Source: Gammaproteobacteria bacterium
Lineage (GTDB): Bacteria; Pseudomonadota; Gammaproteobacteria; JAJPIJ01
Length of the DNA stretch: 64,000 bases
Assembly (NCBI GenBank): GCA_022072255.1
Contig: JAJVHZ010000076.1
Span: 1 to 64,000, forward strand
Direction: 5' to 3'
Part shown: positions 27,767 through 37,800 of the stretch, one piece after another
Layout of the letters: each line of letters begins with the position of its first letter
Position numbering within the stretch: the first letter of the stretch is position 1
The notes under the pieces: generated by a model
Told to the model about the DNA's origin: nothing
The model's database searches: none
What the model saw: the letters and a program-made list of their open reading frames with translations, nothing else
Program-made: the position numbers and the translations under genes

Positions 27767-27796
27767 TTTATCCAACTTACTGATGTTGGCGCACAA
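27767..27796 (-). promoter_or_regulatory. Predicted promoter of the glucan synthase gene
   Basis: Read on the minus strand, TTGTGC (27796-27791) and GATAAA (27772-27767) are 18 bp apart, about 70 bp before the gene start. A small inverted repeat, CCAAC/GTTGG (27772-27789), occupies the spacer and may be an operator. This is a moderate match only. Confidence 0.35.
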
Positions 27797-27816
27797 AAAA
27801 CGTGACCAACGGTCAC
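27795..27816 (-). terminator. Probable terminator after parE (or operator palindrome)
   Basis: On the minus strand GTGACC and GGTCAC pair around a GTT loop, followed by GTTTTTT. This is a compact rho-independent terminator 196 bp after parE. On the plus strand the same element has A6 before and T4 after it, so it may act in both directions. The 15-bp palindrome could instead be a regulator site, because it overlaps the predicted -35 of the next gene. The rest of the 27699-28011 gap is GC-rich and shows nothing else. Confidence 0.55.
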
Positions 27817-28011
27817 TTTTCTGTGTGTCGGGCGATAGTTTGTGGCGCTGCAACTTAACGCGGACTGAACTCCCCGGGGGCTGCCGAGGTGCCGGGAGAC
27901 GGCCGTGCGGAGCCGGCAGCGGGCCGGAGCGGCCGCCGGACCATCTCATTGCCGCAGAGCCGGGTTCCGGCGCGGTACAAGGTGGGGGCGACGGGTCTAC
28001 CGGGACGGCCG

Positions 28012-29973
<1,962 letters not shown>

Positions 29974-30072
29974 CTAACGCAGACGGCGGCGGGCGGTCAA
30001 TAGATGCCGGCGCCGGCGGACACGCACCCCGCCCGCCAATCGCGCGGCCCGAGGATCAACCCCGGAGGGGAA

Positions 30073-30663
30073 TCAGATGGACTCGAGATCCGCGGCCAGC
30101 GAGGCGCGAATGGCCTCGGGGACGCGCGCGAGCGAGAACCGGTACTTCGCATGGTCGATGCCGGCGGCGATGGCCGCGCCGCCTTTCGCCGCGCGAATCA
30201 TGTCGGGCGACAGCTCGAAGCGCAGGAAGTGGACCGCCGAGGTCTTCGCCTCCGTGGCACGCTCGAGATCCTCGTCAGCGAAGGGGGCAAGCTTCGCATG
30301 TCCTTCCACCTGCATCCAGACGCTGTGCTCGATGCCGACCAGCTCGGCGAGCGCGCGCGTCCGTTCCGCCAGATCGGCGTACTCGATCATGAACGTCGCC
30401 TTCCAGTTCCGGCCATCCGGTATCAGCGGGTTGTAGGCCTGCAACTCCGCCTCGATGCCCTCCTCCTCGAAGATGCGTTCGATGCGCAGCATCTCCTGGA
30501 TCTGGTACTGAATGGTCATCCGATCCTCGAAATACAGGGTCGCGTGCTCGCCCAGATGCAGTTGCCGGGTGCGCTTGTGCTCCAGCACCCGTGCGCGGAA
30601 GACCGTGCGCTCCCTGGCGTACTGTTCCAGGGACATCAGGTCTTCGCGGGCCAACGCTCTCAT
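30073..30663 (-). CDS. DUF3501 family protein
   Basis: A 196-aa protein of the DUF3501 family, without a known catalytic motif. It is rich in Glu/Arg/Ala, likely helical, and contains the family-type segments MTIQYQIQEMLRIERIFEEE and MIEYADLAERTRALAEL. It is the third gene of the rubrerythrin operon, 24 bp after the Fe-S protein gene. In many proteobacteria these three genes occur together, which suggests a joint role in peroxide or iron-sulfur redox chemistry. That role is inferred from context only. ATG 30663. Confidence 0.82.
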   Translation of the reverse strand: MRALAREDLMSLEQYARERTVFRARVLEHKRTRQLHLGEHATLYFEDRMTIQYQIQEMLRIERIFEEEGIEAELQAYNPLIPDGRNWKATFMIEYADLAERTRALAELVGIEHSVWMQVEGHAKLAPFADEDLERATEAKTSAVHFLRFELSPDMIRAAKGGAAIAAGIDHAKYRFSLARVPEAIRASLAADLESI

Positions 30664-30687
30664 CGTTGCACTCGTCTCTCGACTCTT

Positions 30688-32034
30688 TCAGATTCCGTAG
30701 GCGTGCCGCAGCAGCGAGAAGGGGCTCTCCGGATGCCGCCTTTCCTTCAGGCCGTTCTCGATCTGGTGGCCGGCCATGGGGCAGTCGCTTACGTAGTGGT
30801 CGCAGCCCGACTGCTCCACGCGGCTGACCACCGGTCCGGCGATCTTCATCGAAATCTTGTGGTATTCGGACTTCACGGCGTAGGTGCCGTCATGCCCCGA
30901 GCAGCGCTCGATGACGTCGATGGTCGTGTCCGGCACCAGCTGCAGGACGTCACGGGTCTTCAGGCCGATGTTCTGCACGCGCTGGTGACAGGGCACGTGG
31001 TAGGCGACCTTGCCGAGCTTGTGCCTGAATTCGGTGTTCAGCGCCCCCGCCTTGTGCCGCAACATCAGGTACTCGAAGGGATCGTACATCGCCTTCCTGA
31101 CCTTCATGACCTGAGGATCCTCGGGGAACAGCAGCGGGATCTCCTGCTTGAACATCAGCACGCAGGAGGGGATCGGAGCGATGAGGTCGTAACCCTCGTC
31201 GACCATCTTTGCGAGCCTCGGAACGTTGAAGTCCTTGAGCTTCTCCACCGTCTCGATGTCGCCGAGCTCCAGCTTGGGCATGCCGCAGCAGCGCTCCTGC
31301 GGCACCAGCGCGACGGGGATCCCGTTGTGCCCGAACACCGCCACGAGATCCTCGACCGCCGAGGGCCCGTTGCGGTTTCCGTAACAGGTGACGAACAGCG
31401 CGACCTTGCCGCGGGTCTGCTCCGTGGGCGTGGCCCCGAGCTCGGGCCGGGCGCGACCCGCGACCCGTTTGCGGGCAGTACGGCTGTGGTATTCCGGCAC
31501 GACGGCATCGGGGTGGATCCCGAGCGCACTGTCCATCAGCCGGCGCACCGGGGGCATCCTGTTGGCGGCGTTGACGATCGGCGCGACCACCGGTATGCCC
31601 GCGAGCGAACCCACAAGGTCGGTCGAGGTCAGCATGCGATCGCGGAACCCCGTCTTGCCCTGCCTGAACTTCTGCGCCTTGGCGCGCAGCATCAGGTGCG
31701 GGAAGTCCACGTTCCATTCGTGCGGCGGCACGTAGGGGCACTTGGTCATGTAGCAAAGGTCGCAGAGGTAGCAGTGGTCGACGACCTTGATGTAATCCTC
31801 CTTCGCGACCCCGTCGACCTCCATCGTGGAGGATTCATCGACCAGATCGAACAACGTCGGGAAGGCGTGGCAGAGGCTGACGCAACGGCGACAGCCATGG
31901 CAGATGTCGTAGACGCGCTCGAGCTCCTTCTCCAATGCGGCCGGCTCCCAGAATTCGCCCTCGCGCCAGGGCACCGGGTGCCGGGTAGGCGCCTGGAGGC
32001 TCCCCTCGCGCGAACCCTCTTTTCCTGCTGCCAT
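30688..32034 (-). CDS. Heterodisulfide-reductase/GlpC-like Fe-S oxidoreductase
   Basis: A 448-aa protein. Two ferredoxin-type [4Fe-4S] motifs lie near residues 43-54 ([11 protein letters not shown]) and about 89-100 ([12 protein letters not shown]). Each is followed by a Pro in ferredoxin style (the second is CPYVPPHEW). Two cysteine-rich CCG-type domains follow ([18 protein letters not shown] and [10 protein letters not shown]), as in GlpC and HdrD. It has no membrane helix and no FAD site, so it likely passes electrons between a soluble donor and a partner such as rubrerythrin. It is the middle gene of the operon. Confidence 0.85.
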   Translation of the reverse strand: MAAGKEGSREGSLQAPTRHPVPWREGEFWEPAALEKELERVYDICHGCRRCVSLCHAFPTLFDLVDESSTMEVDGVAKEDYIKVVDHCYLCDLCYMTKCPYVPPHEWNVDFPHLMLRAKAQKFRQGKTGFRDRMLTSTDLVGSLAGIPVVAPIVNAANRMPPVRRLMDSALGIHPDAVVPEYHSRTARKRVAGRARPELGATPTEQTRGKVALFVTCYGNRNGPSAVEDLVAVFGHNGIPVALVPQERCCGMPKLELGDIETVEKLKDFNVPRLAKMVDEGYDLIAPIPSCVLMFKQEIPLLFPEDPQVMKVRKAMYDPFEYLMLRHKAGALNTEFRHKLGKVAYHVPCHQRVQNIGLKTRDVLQLVPDTTIDVIERCSGHDGTYAVKSEYHKISMKIAGPVVSRVEQSGCDHYVSDCPMAGHQIENGLKERRHPESPFSLLRHAYGI

Positions 32035-32090
32035 GCTCTCCCCTCTCCTCGCGGCTTCGGCATCTGGTGCCGCACAAACCCGAAAACCGC

Positions 32091-32113
32091 AGAGCCGGCG
32101 CTTGGCCGGCCCT
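32091..32113 (-). terminator. Intra-operon stem-loop after rubrerythrin
   Basis: GCCGGC (32094-32099) and GCCGGC (32105-32110) form a 6-bp stem with a 5-nt loop, plus two more pairs beyond one mismatch. On the minus strand TTTT follows 8 nt later. This could partly terminate or stabilise mRNA ends, allowing more rubrerythrin than downstream products. It is weak as a full terminator. Confidence 0.35.
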
Positions 32114-32134
32114 GCGTCTGCTATGCGGGCCTCA

Positions 32135-32554
32135 TCAGCCCAGGGAATCGAGCGCCTTCTGGAATCGGTTGGCGTGCGAACGTTCGGCCTTGGCCAGGGT
32201 CTCGAACCAGTCGGCGATCTCCGTGAAGCCCTCTTCGCGGGCAGCCTTTGCCATGCCCGGATACATGTCGGTGTATTCGTGGGTCTCGCCCGCGATCGCC
32301 GCCTTCAGGTTGTTGGACGTGCTGCCGATCGGCAGCCCCGTGGCCGGGTCGCCGACCTGCTCGAGATACTCGAGGTGTCCGTGCGCATGGCCGGTCTCGC
32401 CCTCCGCCGTGGAGCGGAACACCGCCGACACGTCGTTGTAGCCTTCCACGTCGGCCTTCTGGGCGAAGTACAGATAACGCCGATTGGCCTGCGACTCGCC
32501 GGCGAAGGCGTACTTCAGATTCTCTTCGGTCTTGCTGCCTTTCAGTGTTGCCAT
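32135..32554 (-). CDS. Rubrerythrin (short form, no rubredoxin domain)
   Basis: A 139-aa diiron four-helix-bundle protein that reduces hydrogen peroxide. The two ExxH-type metal motifs are visible: GESQAN and [13 protein letters not shown] in the first half, GETHEYTDM and [11 protein letters not shown] in the second. The rubredoxin tail of classic rubrerythrins is missing, so electrons must come from another protein. The Fe-S protein encoded next is the obvious candidate. ATG 32554 has an excellent AGAGGAGGT site, implying strong translation. It is the first gene of the operon, with its own promoter. Confidence 0.92.
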   Translation of the reverse strand: MATLKGSKTEENLKYAFAGESQANRRYLYFAQKADVEGYNDVSAVFRSTAEGETGHAHGHLEYLEQVGDPATGLPIGSTSNNLKAAIAGETHEYTDMYPGMAKAAREEGFTEIADWFETLAKAERSHANRFQKALDSLG

Positions 32555-32630
32555 TTGGACCTCCTCTTTGACTGCCCCGATGGGTCGTTACGGAATATTG
32601 GTAAAACCGCCTTTGGACTTGGTCTAACGG

Positions 32631-32658
32631 AGTTTAACCCATGCTCGCAGCCTGTCAA
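32631..32658 (-). promoter_or_regulatory. Predicted promoter of the rubrerythrin operon
   Basis: On the minus strand a perfect TTGACA (32658-32653) is followed after 16 bp by TAAACT (32636-32631), about 77 bp before the rubrerythrin start. It is divergent to xseB. I could not recognise an OxyR, Fur or PerR site nearby. Confidence 0.6.
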
Positions 32659-32757
32659 CATTCCGCCGGACCGTCATTGTCATCGGTCAATTTGACCCCG
32701 ATCCCGACACTGGGCTAACTTTGCGCCCGCACGGGATGGGACGGGAGCGGCGGCCAG

Positions 32758-33018
32758 GTGACCAAGAAACGCGAAGGCGTTGATTTCGAAAAATCTATCG
32801 CCGAACTCGAGGCGCTGGTGGAGCGCATGGAGAGTGGCGAGCTGACACTCGAGCAGTCGCTGAAGGATTTCGAGCGCGGCGTCGCGCTCACCCGCTTGTG
32901 CCAGAAGGCGCTCTCCGACGCGGAGCAAAAGGTGAAGATACTCCTGTCCCGTGACGGCGAGGCGGGGCTGCAGGCCTTCGAGGCCGCAGATCCCGACGAC
33001 AACGACAAAGACGAATAA
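32758..33018 (+). CDS. xseB: Exodeoxyribonuclease VII small subunit
   Basis: An 86-aa helical protein that assembles several copies onto XseA in the single-strand DNA exonuclease VII. The family core FEKSIAELEALVERMESGEL and LEQSLKDFERGVAL is intact. The acidic C-terminal tail is extended. The GTG start has GGAG upstream. It is the first gene of xseB-ispA, the usual gammaproteobacterial pairing, with 7 bp to ispA. Confidence 0.94.
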   Translation: MTKKREGVDFEKSIAELEALVERMESGELTLEQSLKDFERGVALTRLCQKALSDAEQKVKILLSRDGEAGLQAFEAADPDDNDKDE

Positions 33019-33025
33019 GGGCCCC

Positions 33026-33916
33026 ATGTCCTTCGATGCCACCGTGCGCTCCCTGCAGGCGCGCAGCGAAACCGCGCTTGATCGCTGGCTGCCCCCGACC
33101 ACCCTGCCGCCCACCATGCTGCACGAAGCGATGCGCTATTCCGTGCTGGGCGGCGGAAAGCGCGTTCGGCCCCTGCTCGTCTACCTGGCCGGGGAGGCGG
33201 TGGGCGCGGAGCTGGAGGCCCTGGACGCGCCGGCCGTAGCGGTCGAGCTCATTCACGCCTACTCGCTGGTGCACGACGACCTGCCCGCCATGGACAACGA
33301 CGACCTGCGGCGGGGACGCCCGACCTGCCACCGCGTCTTCGGCGAGGCGATGGCAATCCTTGCCGGCGATGCGCTGCAGGCGCACGCGCTGCACGTGATC
33401 ACGCAGGCCACCGCGGGCGGTCTCACGCCGGCGCAGCGCCTGGCCATGGTCGATACCCTGGCCGGCGCCAGCGGCTCGCTGGGCATGGCCGGCGGACAGG
33501 CCCTAGACCTCGCCGCCGTGGGCCGTCATCTCACGCTCGCGGAACTGGAGAACATGCACCTGCACAAGACCGGGGCTCTCATCCGCGCCAGTGTTCGTCT
33601 GGGCGCGCTGGCCTCCGCCTCGGTCACCGAAGTGACGCTCGCACGCCTGGACGAGTATGCACGCTGCATCGGCCTGGCATTCCAGGTCCAGGACGATATT
33701 CTCGACATCGAGGGGGCGACCGAGACCATCGGCAAACCGCAGGGCTCCGACGCCGCTCGCAACAAGCCGACCTATCCGAATCTGCTCGGCCTGGAGGGGG
33801 CCAGGGCGGTGGCGGAGCGCCTCTACAAGGACGCCATCGGGGCCATCGCGATACTCGGCGCGCAGGGCGACACCCTGCGGGCGATGGCCGATTACATCGT
33901 CCGCCGCGACCGCTGA
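33026..33916 (+). CDS. ispA: Farnesyl diphosphate synthase
   Basis: A 296-aa all-helical prenyl synthase that condenses DMAPP/GPP with IPP to farnesyl diphosphate. The first Asp-rich motif is HDDLPAMDND (about 86-95) and the second QVQDDILDIEG (about 222-232). GGGKRVRPLL near residue 42 is the IPP-binding segment. ATG 33026 follows AAGG. The frame upstream of it overlaps xseB and is not used. In relatives dxs often follows; here folE2 does. Confidence 0.95.
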   Translation: MSFDATVRSLQARSETALDRWLPPTTLPPTMLHEAMRYSVLGGGKRVRPLLVYLAGEAVGAELEALDAPAVAVELIHAYSLVHDDLPAMDNDDLRRGRPTCHRVFGEAMAILAGDALQAHALHVITQATAGGLTPAQRLAMVDTLAGASGSLGMAGGQALDLAAVGRHLTLAELENMHLHKTGALIRASVRLGALASASVTEVTLARLDEYARCIGLAFQVQDDILDIEGATETIGKPQGSDAARNKPTYPNLLGLEGARAVAERLYKDAIGAIAILGAQGDTLRAMADYIVRRDR

Positions 33917-34050
33917 TGGCCGCAATGCGGAAACTCCTCTAGAATCCGGTCGAACCTGCAAATGCCGTTGAACTCGGTGCGCCGCGCACCCATCTGAACA
34001 CTGGAGAGCCGCCTGCGCCAGCGGGCATCCCGCACAGAGGAGCAAGCCTG

Positions 34051-34890
34051 ATGAACAAGCCCGTCGCGATCGCCGGGACCATCCCCGACACGCAATCCAC
34101 GGAGGACCTGCGCCGCATTTCCATAGATCGCGTCGGCATCAAGGATATCCGTCATCCGGTCGTCGTACGCGACCGATCCGGGAGGGAGCAGCACACCGTC
34201 GCCAAGTTCAACATGTATGTCGGCCTGCCCCACAACTTCAAGGGCACGCACATGTCGCGCTTCGTGGAGATCCTCAACGAGCACGAGTACGAGATCTCGG
34301 TGGAGAGCTTCATGCGCATGGTCAACGAGACGGCCGGCCGCCTGGACGCCCGCGACAGCCACGTCGAGATGACCTTTCCGTACTTCGTCCAGAAGGCCGC
34401 GCCCGTCTCGCGGGTGAAGAGCCTGATGGACTACGACGTGACCTTCGTCGGCGAGGTCAAGAGCGGCCGCCCGGAGATCTGGGTGAAGGTCCTGGTGCCG
34501 ATCACCTCCCTGTGCCCGTGCTCCAAGAGCATCTCCGACTACGGCGCGCACAACCAGCGCTCCCACGTGACCGTCTCCGTGCGGATCCGGAGATTCCTCT
34601 GGATCGAGGAGATCATCGACATGATCGAGAAGATCGCCTCGTGCGAGCTGTACGGGCTGCTCAAGCGCCCGGACGAGAAATATGTGACCGAGCGCGCCTA
34701 CGACAATCCGAAGTTCGTCGAGGACATCGTGCGCGACGTCGCCGTGCAGCTCAACGGCGACGAGCGCATCGCCGCCTACGTGGTGGAGTCCGAGAACTTC
34801 GAATCCATCCACAACCATTCCGCCTACGCGATGATCGCACGCGACAAGGATGATGGGCCGTCCGGCTGTAGCGGTGCGGCCCGGAACTAG
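34051..34890 (+). CDS. folE2: GTP cyclohydrolase I, type IB (FolE2)
   Basis: A 279-aa T-fold enzyme that makes dihydroneopterin triphosphate for folate and queuosine. [18 protein letters not shown] carries the metal-ligand Cys and the conserved region that replaces the FolE zinc site. HNHSAYAMI ends the domain. FolE2 works with metals other than zinc, and in many bacteria it is induced under zinc limitation. I see no clear Zur-type palindrome in the 134-bp gap upstream. AGAGGAG precedes ATG 34051. Confidence 0.95.
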   Translation: MNKPVAIAGTIPDTQSTEDLRRISIDRVGIKDIRHPVVVRDRSGREQHTVAKFNMYVGLPHNFKGTHMSRFVEILNEHEYEISVESFMRMVNETAGRLDARDSHVEMTFPYFVQKAAPVSRVKSLMDYDVTFVGEVKSGRPEIWVKVLVPITSLCPCSKSISDYGAHNQRSHVTVSVRIRRFLWIEEIIDMIEKIASCELYGLLKRPDEKYVTERAYDNPKFVEDIVRDVAVQLNGDERIAAYVVESENFESIHNHSAYAMIARDKDDGPSGCSGAARN

Positions 34891-35088
34891 CGATGCCGGC
34901 CCCGGTGCCGGCGCCGCTCGCGGCGTCCGCCGGACCTACGCCGGGATCTTGACGGCGCCGGTGGCACGGACGGCGCGCCTCGTATAACTGATTGTTTGTC
35001 CTGACGTTGTGTGGCCTGGCATAGGCGATGCAGGACCCCGGACGTGTAACATCAGTCTAGTGACTGTTGCACTCCTCCCTTGGGTCTT

Positions 35089-35118
35089 GCAGGGCGCCTC
35101 GGGCGCCCTGCTCTTTCC
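35089..35118 (+). terminator. Strong terminator-like hairpin after folE2
   Basis: GCAGGGCGCC (35089-35098) pairs perfectly with GGCGCCCTGC (35102-35111) over a TCG loop, followed by TCTTTCC. It probably ends the xseB-ispA-folE2 transcript or a small RNA from the 34891-35088 gap. That gap (GC-poorer around 34980-35070) has no open frame of quality. Apart from this hairpin I see nothing definite in it. Confidence 0.6.
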
Positions 35119-35219
35119 GTAAGCCTCCGTTCAGCCCCGGCGCAGGATCATATACACGGTAATCAGGCCGCACCGCGCCGTCCCGCGCGCCCATCCAGGG
35201 ACGCCCGAGGCCCAAATCG

Positions 35220-35534
35220 ATGAAGCCAGGATGCTGGTCACCGGTGTTGCCGGCGCTCTTGGCGCTGGTCGGCTCGCTTTGGAGCGCGGCACCGTGCGTG
35301 GCCGGCGAGGTCGACATGCGCGATTACATCATGCTCGAGGAGGGCATGACCGAGGCCGAGGTGCTGTATCGACTCGGTCCGTACGATTACGAGACGGTCT
35401 ACTCGGACTACTATCACATTCCGATCCGCAAGCGCTGGGCGTACATGCCGGCGTATGGAAAGCGGGGCTGGATAACCGAGATCACCTTCGACCATCGGGG
35501 ACGGATCCAGCAGATAGAACGCTACCGGCCCTGA
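35220..35534 (+). CDS. Small exported BamE/DUF2845-like protein
   Basis: A 104-aa protein with a signal peptide (about residues 1-29, LLALVGSLWSAAPCVAG) and a small alpha-beta domain. EGMTEAEVLYRLGPYDYE and WITEITFDHRGRIQQIER follow the BamE/OmlA-type pattern (helix with GMTxxEVxxxLG, then a strand giving a hydrophobic hairpin). A role in the periplasm or outer membrane is likely; the exact partner is unknown. The Cys in the signal region (PCVAG) is not a clean lipobox. ATG 35220. It is convergent with mazG. Confidence 0.75.
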   Translation: MKPGCWSPVLPALLALVGSLWSAAPCVAGEVDMRDYIMLEEGMTEAEVLYRLGPYDYETVYSDYYHIPIRKRWAYMPAYGKRGWITEITFDHRGRIQQIERYRP

Positions 35535-35550
35535 GTCGCCGGCGGCGGCC

Positions 35551-36354
35551 TCATCCGCCGCCGTCAGCGCGCTTCGCCTCCTCCCAGAGTGCCTCCATCT
35601 CCGACGCCGTTGCCTCCGCGATCGCCTTGCCCTGGTTGGCGAGGTTTCTCTCGATGTGAGCGAAACGCCGCTCGAAGCGGCCGTTCGCCCCGCGCAGGGC
35701 CTGTTCCGGATCGACCTCCAGGTGCCGGGCGAGGTTGACACAGGCAAACAGCAAATCGCCGATCTCGGCGACCGTGCGCTCCCGTCCCTGCCCGAGGCTG
35801 TCGCGCACCTCGCGCAGCTCCTCGAGGACCTTGTCGAACACCGGTCCTGGCGCTGGCCAGTCGAAACCGACTTGCGCGGCCCGGCGCTGCAGCTTGGCCG
35901 CGCGGGTGACGGCCGGCAGGCTGAGGGCGATGCCGTCGAGCGTTCCGGCACCCGCGTTTCCGGCACGGCGCTCGCGCGCCTTGATCGCCTCCCACTGCCG
36001 CGACTGTTCCCCGGCATCGTCGACGGCGGCACCGGCGAACACGTGCGGATGCCGGGCAACCAGTTTTTCGCATATCGCCTCGACCACCGAATCGAAACTG
36101 AACCAGCCGCGCTCCTTTGCCATTCGGGCGTAGAACACGATCTGGAACAGCAGGTCGCCGAGCTCGCCGGGCAGCGCGTCGTAACGCCCGCTCTCGATGA
36201 CATCGGCGACCTCGTAAGCCTCCTCCAGCGTATGCGGCGCGATGCTCGCGAAGGTCTGCTGGCGATCCCACGGGCAGCCGCATTCCGGATCCCGCAGGCG
36301 GTCCATGATCTCAAGCAATCGTCCTATGGTCGTCATCTCGATGAGCCCGTTCAT
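35551..36354 (-). CDS. mazG: Nucleoside triphosphate pyrophosphohydrolase MazG
   Basis: A 267-aa house-cleaning enzyme that hydrolyses NTPs and dNTPs to the monophosphates. Two MazG domains are visible. The first (about 18-110) has GCPWDRQQT and EEAYEVADVIES with GELGDLLFQIVF; the second (about 170-250) has EELREVRDSL and EIGDLLFACVNLARH. These supply the ExxE...ExxD magnesium sites. The start may be ATG 36354 or ATG 36336 (TTIGRLLEIM); neither has a clear ribosome-binding site. Confidence 0.94.
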   Translation of the reverse strand: MNGLIEMTTIGRLLEIMDRLRDPECGCPWDRQQTFASIAPHTLEEAYEVADVIESGRYDALPGELGDLLFQIVFYARMAKERGWFSFDSVVEAICEKLVARHPHVFAGAAVDDAGEQSRQWEAIKARERRAGNAGAGTLDGIALSLPAVTRAAKLQRRAAQVGFDWPAPGPVFDKVLEELREVRDSLGQGRERTVAEIGDLLFACVNLARHLEVDPEQALRGANGRFERRFAHIERNLANQGKAIAEATASEMEALWEEAKRADGGG

Positions 36355-36465
36355 CGGCGCGTGGCGGCCGCCGCGGCGGCGCACCCCGGTTGATCTTACC
36401 CGCTAATTCGCATGTAGAATGAACGGCATGCGGGATATTCGGTCGAAACTGGACAGATTGCTGAT

Positions 36466-37047
36466 GTGACCGTCATGTCACCACTCATCCTGAGGCTCGA
36501 CATATCCGGCATACCGATTACCTGGATACCTTGGGAGGATGCGGTGTGCCTGTACAGCCGTGACATGATCGCCTGGACCGCCGGCGAGAGCGTGTTCACT
36601 TTTCACGGCGGCATCTCGCGGCGAACGGGGGTCCCGTCGCTGGTGACGGTCAATTCGATTATCGCCGTCAAGCGCTCCGACCGTCACGGCTACCAGCGCC
36701 GGGGCATCCCGCCGCTGAACAATCGCGAACTGTTCCTGCGTGACGGCAGCCTCTGCATGTACTGCGGTGATGAGCTCCACGACAGCCAGCTCACCCGTGA
36801 CCACGTCATCCCGCTGTCACGGGGCGGCCGGGATTGCTGGTCCAATGTGGTCGCCGCATGCAAGTCGTGCAACGCGCGCAAGGGAAATCGCCTGCCGGAG
36901 GAGGCAGGTGTGAGCCTGCTGGCGATCCCCTACGTCCCCAACTGGGCGGAGTTCCTGGCGCTGAGCAACCGGCGGATCCTGGTGGACCAGATGGAATTCC
37001 TGAAGTCGCAGTTCAAGCAGAAGGGCCGCCTGCTGAGCTTCCAATAG
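36466..37047 (+). CDS. HNH endonuclease family protein
   Basis: A 193-aa protein (GTG 36466; ATG 36475 is an alternative). The C-terminal half has a zinc-ribbon HNH module: CMYCGDEL, TRDHVIPLSRGG (His of the catalytic motif), NVVAACKSCNARKGN. The N-terminal half (IPITWIPWEDAVCLYSRD) is the extension seen in chromosomally encoded HNH proteins of many gammaproteobacteria. These are not linked to restriction systems, and their role is unknown. No neighbouring methylase or toxin-immunity gene is present. Confidence 0.88.
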   Translation: MTVMSPLILRLDISGIPITWIPWEDAVCLYSRDMIAWTAGESVFTFHGGISRRTGVPSLVTVNSIIAVKRSDRHGYQRRGIPPLNNRELFLRDGSLCMYCGDELHDSQLTRDHVIPLSRGGRDCWSNVVAACKSCNARKGNRLPEEAGVSLLAIPYVPNWAEFLALSNRRILVDQMEFLKSQFKQKGRLLSFQ

Positions 37048-37246
37048 CCGCGCGCGGGGATACCCCCAATTCGTATTGCCCCGGCACGGGGTCGCCGGCG
37101 ACCGGCGCGCGCCCCGTGACAGATCCGGTGGCCAGCGATGGCCGAGCCCGGCGGCCCAGGGCGCACCGCGCGGGAAACCCCCGGCATTCCGGTTACAATC
37201 CCCCCATGCATACGTTCATCCCATCAACCGGTCTGCGGGTGCTGCC

Positions 37247-37753
37247 GTGAGCCGGGCCTTCGTCAAGGAACCCGACGGCGATGCCGCCGACACCGATTTG
37301 CCTGAGCGGCCGCTGAGCGAGCACCCGCTCTATGTCACGCCCCGCGGTCTGCGCAAGCTGCAGCAGGAACTGCACGAGTTGCGCGAGCAGCGGCGCGGCC
37401 TCCAGGCCAGCGGCGATGACATGACGGCCATGGCCGAGTTGAAGCGGGTCGAGCGCGACGAGCGCTATCTCGAGCAATGCGTGCAGAACGCGATACTGGT
37501 CGCCCCGCCGGCATCCCACGACGAGATCCGCTTCGGCGCCGCCGTGGATCTCCTGGATGAAGACGGCCATCAGCACCACGTCTTGATCGTCGGCGAACAG
37601 GAAGCCTGCGCGCCAACCGGACTGATAAGCTGGGTGTCACCGCTGGCGCGCTCGCTCATCGGGCGTCGCGTGGGCGACGTCGTCACCTGGGAGCGACCGG
37701 CCGGGAACGTGGAGCTGGAGATTACCGGCATCAGCTATCCCGATCTCAGCTAA
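37247..37753 (+). CDS. greB: GreA/GreB-family factor with shortened coiled coil
   Basis: A 168-aa protein. The C-terminal FKBP-like domain is intact (FGAAVDLLDEDGH, LISWVSPLARSLIGRRVGD). The N-terminal hairpin that enters the RNA polymerase secondary channel is about 14 residues shorter than in E. coli GreB. Its tip reads SGDDMTAMAEL instead of the GDRSENADY type. Two acidic residues remain (Asp57, Asp58 region), but RNA-cleavage stimulation is uncertain. The N-terminal 25-residue extension (SRAFVKEPDGD) is typical of this greB-annotated subgroup in Pseudomonas. GTG 37247 is chosen by that motif; the ribosome-binding site is weak. Confidence 0.85.
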   Translation: MSRAFVKEPDGDAADTDLPERPLSEHPLYVTPRGLRKLQQELHELREQRRGLQASGDDMTAMAELKRVERDERYLEQCVQNAILVAPPASHDEIRFGAAVDLLDEDGHQHHVLIVGEQEACAPTGLISWVSPLARSLIGRRVGDVVTWERPAGNVELEITGISYPDLS

Positions 37754-37800
37754 TCCCTCGGAACCGGCACGCTTCCAGGAGTCTCAGTCACGCGCGTCCG

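Noticed and set aside
34978-35118. 6S RNA or SRP RNA in the gap after folE2
   Set aside because: Neither the 6S central-bubble layout nor the conserved SRP tetraloop region could be found.
35057-35317. 86-codon minus-strand frame overlapping the BamE-like gene
   Set aside because: Covers a strong plus-strand terminator and is antisense to a signal-peptide protein; poor content.
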